NCBI RefSeq assembly: GCF_000471905.2
Contig: NW_006499824.1
Span: 864,280-928,279 of the forward strand
Reading direction: 5' to 3'
DNA length: 64,000 nucleotides
From: Amborella trichopoda
Taxonomy: Eukaryota > Streptophyta > Magnoliopsida > Amborellales > Amborellaceae
Positions 59,727 to 64,000 of the stretch are shown piece by piece. Positions within the stretch are counted from its first letter, which is position 1; each line of letters begins with the position of its first letter. The notes below the pieces were generated by a model. The model saw only the letters and a list, made by a program, of their open reading frames with translations. It had not been told where the DNA came from and did not search any database. The position numbers and the translations under genes were made by a program.

Positions 59727-60030
59727 GATAGAGACTCTCATGGTGTGTAATTGTTTAGAGGTTGTTTGGTTCTTTTGGGGTAGGCTAATTTCTCAAGGTA
59801 TGCAATATATAAATAAATCCTAGAAGCTTCTATAAGTTTAGTAGTAGCCCTAGGGAGCAAAGATAGAGACTCTCATGGTGTGAAAATTGTTTAGAGATTG
59901 TTTGGTTCTTTTGGGGTAGGCTGATTTCTCAATGTATGCAATATATAGATAAATCCTAGATACTTCTTTATAAGTTTAGTATTAGCCCTAAGGGGATACT
60001 TCTTTATAAGTTTAGTATTAGCCCTAAGGG
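59727..60030. repeat. 135-bp tandem duplication upstream of citrate-binding copy 2
   Basis: Units start 'gatagagactctcatgg' at 59727 and 59862. A further partial copy of about 36 bp ('gatacttctttataagt...') follows at about 59995. Copy 1 has only one equivalent unit, so this arose after the two genes separated. Confidence 0.88.
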
Positions 60031-60964
60031 GGCAAATATAGTCCTTAGATTTTAGTAACAAAATGAAGTAAAAAAATGAAGGAACCTGAACTGGGCAGTG
60101 TTTAGCTAATTCAAATTTCAAACCTCGAATTTGTGGAATGTCTTGCTTTTGGTGCTAAACATTTCTTGTCAGAATTTATTGGATTCTGAAAAATGAGGCC
60201 AAAATATACACATGCCAGCAAGCCACATTCTATTTTAAACTTGAATTTAACCAAAAACTGTCCATTGCCAGGTTTAAAACATGCAAATATAGCTTTTAGG
60301 CCAGCCTTTACCTAGCTCAATTGTATTTCTGCATTGAAACGGTTTACAATTTGGCTCTTCATTTTGTTATCAAAGATTAACTTCAAATGCAATGATGAGA
60401 ATCGGGCTTGGGCTTGAGTGATTAGCAACTAGTGTTAGCAATGCTGCATCTCGAGTTTAACTCCTACCACAAATCTGTGTAGCAAAAAAAAAAGAAAAAA
60501 AAAAAAGAAGAAAAAGAAAATGAAGAAAAAGAAATTCATATACAATGATAATAATAAAAATAATGATAGTTAAGCAAAGGAGATGTCCTCTAGTTTGACA
60601 CTTTAACCTCGAGGTACTAACCCCCCTTTGTTTTTTTTTTAATCTTAATTTTAGGTAGGACTAGTGTTCTTATTGGACAAATGTCGGACCCTCGGCCTCC
60701 CCCAGTGGAAACTCTTGTGTTGTATGATTTCATGCAAACATGGTTTGAATGATTCAAAGGATGATGCATGTATGAAAGCAGTGAACAATATGAAACCTTT
60801 TTAATAATTCAATTCATGTACATGGTCACAGATCATGTCGACTAATGATAAATAATAATTGTTTAGTAATAGTAACGACCAATGTCTAAGAAAACGAATC
60901 GGTGAGGCAGATCGTCCACACCCAATCCTGATTCAGATCTGCTGGGTTGGCAATTTGATCGTTC
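60031..60964. repeat. Upstream region of copy 2, direct counterpart of 50750-51960
   Basis: 60390-60785 matches 50750-51085 and 60795-60885 matches 51880-51960. The intervening 0.8 kb of the copy 1 block, including the 51501 element, is missing here. 60484-60540 is A/G-rich. No gene. Confidence 0.75.
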
Positions 60965-61112
60965 TTGAATCGTTCATAGATGGAGTTCAAAAGTTGGAAG
61001 TGACGGATCGAGGAGACCATTCTCATTACTTCAAGTTTTGAGTTTACGCTCAACGTAACTGAAGCTATTACATGGAATCACTGTGGAAGCATATCAAGAT
61101 TTTTGAGATTTA
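60965..61112 (+). pseudogene. Citrate-binding-protein-like pseudogene, 3' fragment
   Basis: Plus-strand reading gives 'FIDGVQKLEVTDRGDHSHYF', then a stop where Gly is expected, 'VYAQRN', a second stop, and 'SYYMESLWKHIKIF'. Only the last part of exon 2 is present. It is closer to copy 1 ('FIDGVQKLEV', 'YAQRN', 'SLWKHIKIF') than to neighbouring copy 2 ('LVDGVQNLEV', 'YGANN', 'SWWKDIKIF'). Similarity to the 3' flank of the genes continues to about 61270. It lies in opposite orientation to both genes, at the inner edge of the right inverted arm. Confidence 0.88.
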
Positions 61113-63560
61113 ATGCAATGAAAGGGTGTTTCTTTTCATGCTTTCCATGAATATATAGAAAGAAAAAAAAAACCATCCCAGAAGTTTTCATCCAAAATTA
61201 TAGTGCTTACACCACTTGGACACGTAAATATTGCGCTATCATTGTTCAAACATATTGAAAAGGAAGAAAATGGACAGATGTGAATGGTGTTGAATGGTGT
61301 TGAGGTCGTGGTGGTAGCACCACCTCAGCCTCAGCTACCGGTCTAAGTTTCCACTCCCAATTGACACATTCGAAAACCACTATCCACTAATCTACTAAAA
61401 AAAATAATTCCACTCCCAACTGACACATTGGAAAACCACTATCTGATCTACTAAAAAAAATAAACAGAGTTGCAATTACACATAAGATACTAAAAAAGAA
61501 AAGAATTACTATTACACATAAGATACTTATTTTAAAAATATTTATAAATCTAATTTATATGAAATTTTAAGCATTCATAATTCTCAAACAAACACACCTA
61601 AAATAAAACATGACAATAAATTCACAAAAATACTGCTAAAATGATTGAGGATAGTATGGTCAATTAATTATTTTTAATTAATGTTTCCATATTTTAGGCC
61701 CAAAATTTTGATGAACATAGCATTCTTTTATAACTTTGTCTAGGTTCGAGCCCAAAATTACTGATTCCCCCACCCGATGTTAACTAGACCTCGTTTGATA
61801 TATGATTGACAAACCCGTACTATCTGCTTAAACACCTGTAGAATCCATTTTCCCACTTAAAATTGGTTTTGGAGCACCTAAAATGATGCAAACATGATGG
61901 ATCTACCGTCCATTGAAATGGATGGTCCAAAATAGGTGCCTAGAGAGTTGTTAAGATGGACTAATTTAGGGCCTGAAATCCATTATTTTATGTTTCATAG
62001 TCGTGGAGCACAAATTTTCATATTTTTCCGCAGCCAAAAAACACCAAGTTAGGGGGATACCTCGAATTTTCTCAAAATTTATAGAGTACTAAGTTGAATT
62101 TAAAAAGAAAGACAAATGATTGAAGCTCAAAACGGCCTTAGATCTAACGTCCAAATTCCGTATTGGAGTTGATTTATTGTTTGGGGCACTTTCTAGCTCC
62201 AAATCTTTTCTTTTTATTTTTAAGGATTTTTATTTTGAAGAAAATTTATAGATACCCAATCGACGTCACTTACACTTTTTAAACCATGCCACTAATCTTA
62301 ATATTATTTATTTTTGTACCCAGCCCCTAGAAAAACATTCTTTATTAGGATGAAAATATCTCCTATAACCCACATTTCTTTGATTTTGTTTTGTACCGAA
62401 TCCCTGATGTTTTCTTTTTTTTTTTCAAGTGAAGCTGATACGACACATAGTACGCCAGACTGGCTTCAATAGAGGAGAGGAGCAAAAGAATGCAGACATT
62501 TTTTGGGGGGAGACCGGGGGGTGTATTTTCATCATTAAAAAACTACTATTTTACTTGTCGAAACATTACATACAAGAACACCAATCCGATATTTAACATC
62601 AAACCGATGCTTTTTCTTTAAAGGAAAATGGTTTGATAGGGTTGCTTCCCTATCAAATATGTAAAGTCCAACCTCAAAACACACTTAAATTTGCAGTTTT
62701 GGCGTCCAATGACCTTCAAATTGATCATCTCAATCTTGATGGTTAGGGGTGTGAAAAAATTAAGGATTTCAAAATCTAAAAATAGTGTATATTGTAACAT
62801 ATTATCTAGACTTACAGCCTAAAATAAGTACTCATAGATCTGCAAAATCTATACCATTTTTTTAGCTCCAAATTTCATAATTGGTGTCGGAAATTGATTT
62901 TAGCTCCGTCATGGAGATTTTCAATGCCCAAAGTGCTTTCTAGATGAGGATTCCAGATGAGGTTTTATTTTATTTTCATAAAGCCTAGGCCTTATAGAAA
63001 CTGCATTAACTCCCATATGCCCCGTTCTTTTTTTTTTCTCTTATTTTGCTCAAAGTCCAATGTTCCAAACATGAGACTGCTTATTTATTTTTTTGAAGTG
63101 CAGGGACCAGTCTGATGTTGAAAATATGAGACCGGTCATCCCTAGTAATTTTTTAAAGCACATGGCCCGATGTTGGAGGCAAGACCAAAGTTTCAGAAAG
63201 ACAATAAAATAGGCTGGTGCAATGTCTACAATATCGGACCGACTCTCCCATAAAGCTTTCTAAGACTTTTAAAGTCTTAATGTCTTAGGTGATCCATCTT
63301 ACCATAAAAACCCTAGTGTGCCACAAAAAAGTTTAAAATCTGACGAAATTAGTGTAGTCTAAGAGCTTGTCGCCATTTCAGAAAAGTAAGAGTGTGCTCA
63401 TGAAATCAAGGAAACGGAAAAAATTTTAAAATGTTTGTGGTCCAGCAAACAACCTAGAACATAAGTTGGTATTATAGGGGTAGTTATGGGACTCCGATAT
63501 TAGGAATACTGGACCAACGTATATGGCTCTCTTTTTATAAATTTTGGTCTCATGTGTTGA
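60965..63560. repeat. Right arm of the large imperfect inverted duplication
   Basis: Partner of 54420-58430; see that entry. It lacks the hAT element and the solo LTR of the left arm, so it preserves both empty sites. Apart from the pseudogene at its left end it holds no gene. Confidence 0.8.
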
Positions 63561-63589
63561 ACACCAGAATATATATATATATATTTTGT

Positions 63590-64000
63590 TTAAGAACAAA
63601 AAAATCTTTGTGATGGTCTGAAATTTTATTTTCAACTCTAATTATAAAATTTAAAGGTTAAAAAATAATGTAGATTGATCAGATCTATGTACACTTGAAA
63701 AATATTAAAAATTGATGATCCAGAAAATATACTACAAGATGCACTATTTCCATGATTTGAAACCCAGTTTTTCTCATATGTCCGTACCTCTTGAGATCGA
63801 AATGATTTATTTAAGTATTTTTTGGACATCGAAAGAACCACTTCCAGTGAATTTTTTAGGTATATTTTAATTTGATTGTATAAAACCTCACCCTCATATT
63901 AACGTTTTCCATATTTTATTTATTTTGTTCATTCTTTTACTTTTGGGTCAAAAGTGAGATTTAAGACCCTTCCCTCCATGAAAACTAGGACCAGTTACAG
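63590..64000. repeat. Dispersed AT-rich repeat at the window edge
   Basis: Direct counterpart of 53180-53590; it runs off the end of the window. Confidence 0.8.

Overview
This is plant nuclear DNA, almost certainly from a flowering plant with a mid-sized, transposon-rich genome. The evidence is the gene types (plant sterol glucosyltransferase, a plant DnaJ-X co-chaperone, a citrate-binding-protein-like pair), long GT-AG introns packed with transposon debris, Copia and Ty3/Gypsy retroelements, many hAT and Mutator-like miniature elements, and AT-rich intergenic DNA. The species cannot be named from the sequence alone. There are no operons, CRISPR arrays or prokaryotic features.

Layout. 1-5005: a microsatellite, a Copia pol remnant, a decayed BED/DUF659 hAT transposase (both minus strand) and a 1.2 kb non-autonomous hAT with an exact 8-bp target duplication. 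5006-14658 (+): the last five recognisable exons of a UGT80-type sterol 3-beta-glucosyltransferase; its final intron holds a complete but decayed Copia element (8827-14301), itself broken by younger insertions. 14659-30230: a roughly 15 kb gene-poor stretch with a foldback element, a 2.6 kb hAT-type element stuffed with three different tandem arrays and an assembly gap, small miniature elements, an L1-like LINE scrap, minisatellites and CT-rich tracts.

30231-44828 (+): a complete 11-exon DnaJ/DnaJ-X co-chaperone gene (446 aa by my splice model). It has a GC-AG second intron and a 5.8 kb fifth intron holding a Gypsy fragment with a hAT insertion, a second LTR retroelement with LTR, primer binding site and gag, and a Copia integrase scrap.

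45.5-64 kb: two citrate-binding-protein-like genes (alginate-lyase-2 fold) on the minus strand (47695-49813 and 58296-59614). They form a direct segmental duplication, and a third, pseudogene fragment lies in inverted orientation at 60965-61112. The second copy sits between the arms of a large imperfect inverted duplication (about 54.4-58.4 kb against 61.0-63.6 kb). A solo LTR and a hAT miniature element occupy one arm and are absent from the other, which orders the events. A Mutator-like miniature element sits right beside the TATA box of the first copy.

The genes do not form a pathway; their adjacency looks like ordinary plant gene order. I found no convincing new biological system. The most interesting items are the hAT-type elements with internal palindromic minisatellites, the promoter insertion at the first citrate-binding gene, and the nested or inverted duplication around the second. 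Exon boundaries were placed by eye from splice signals and protein-family knowledge.
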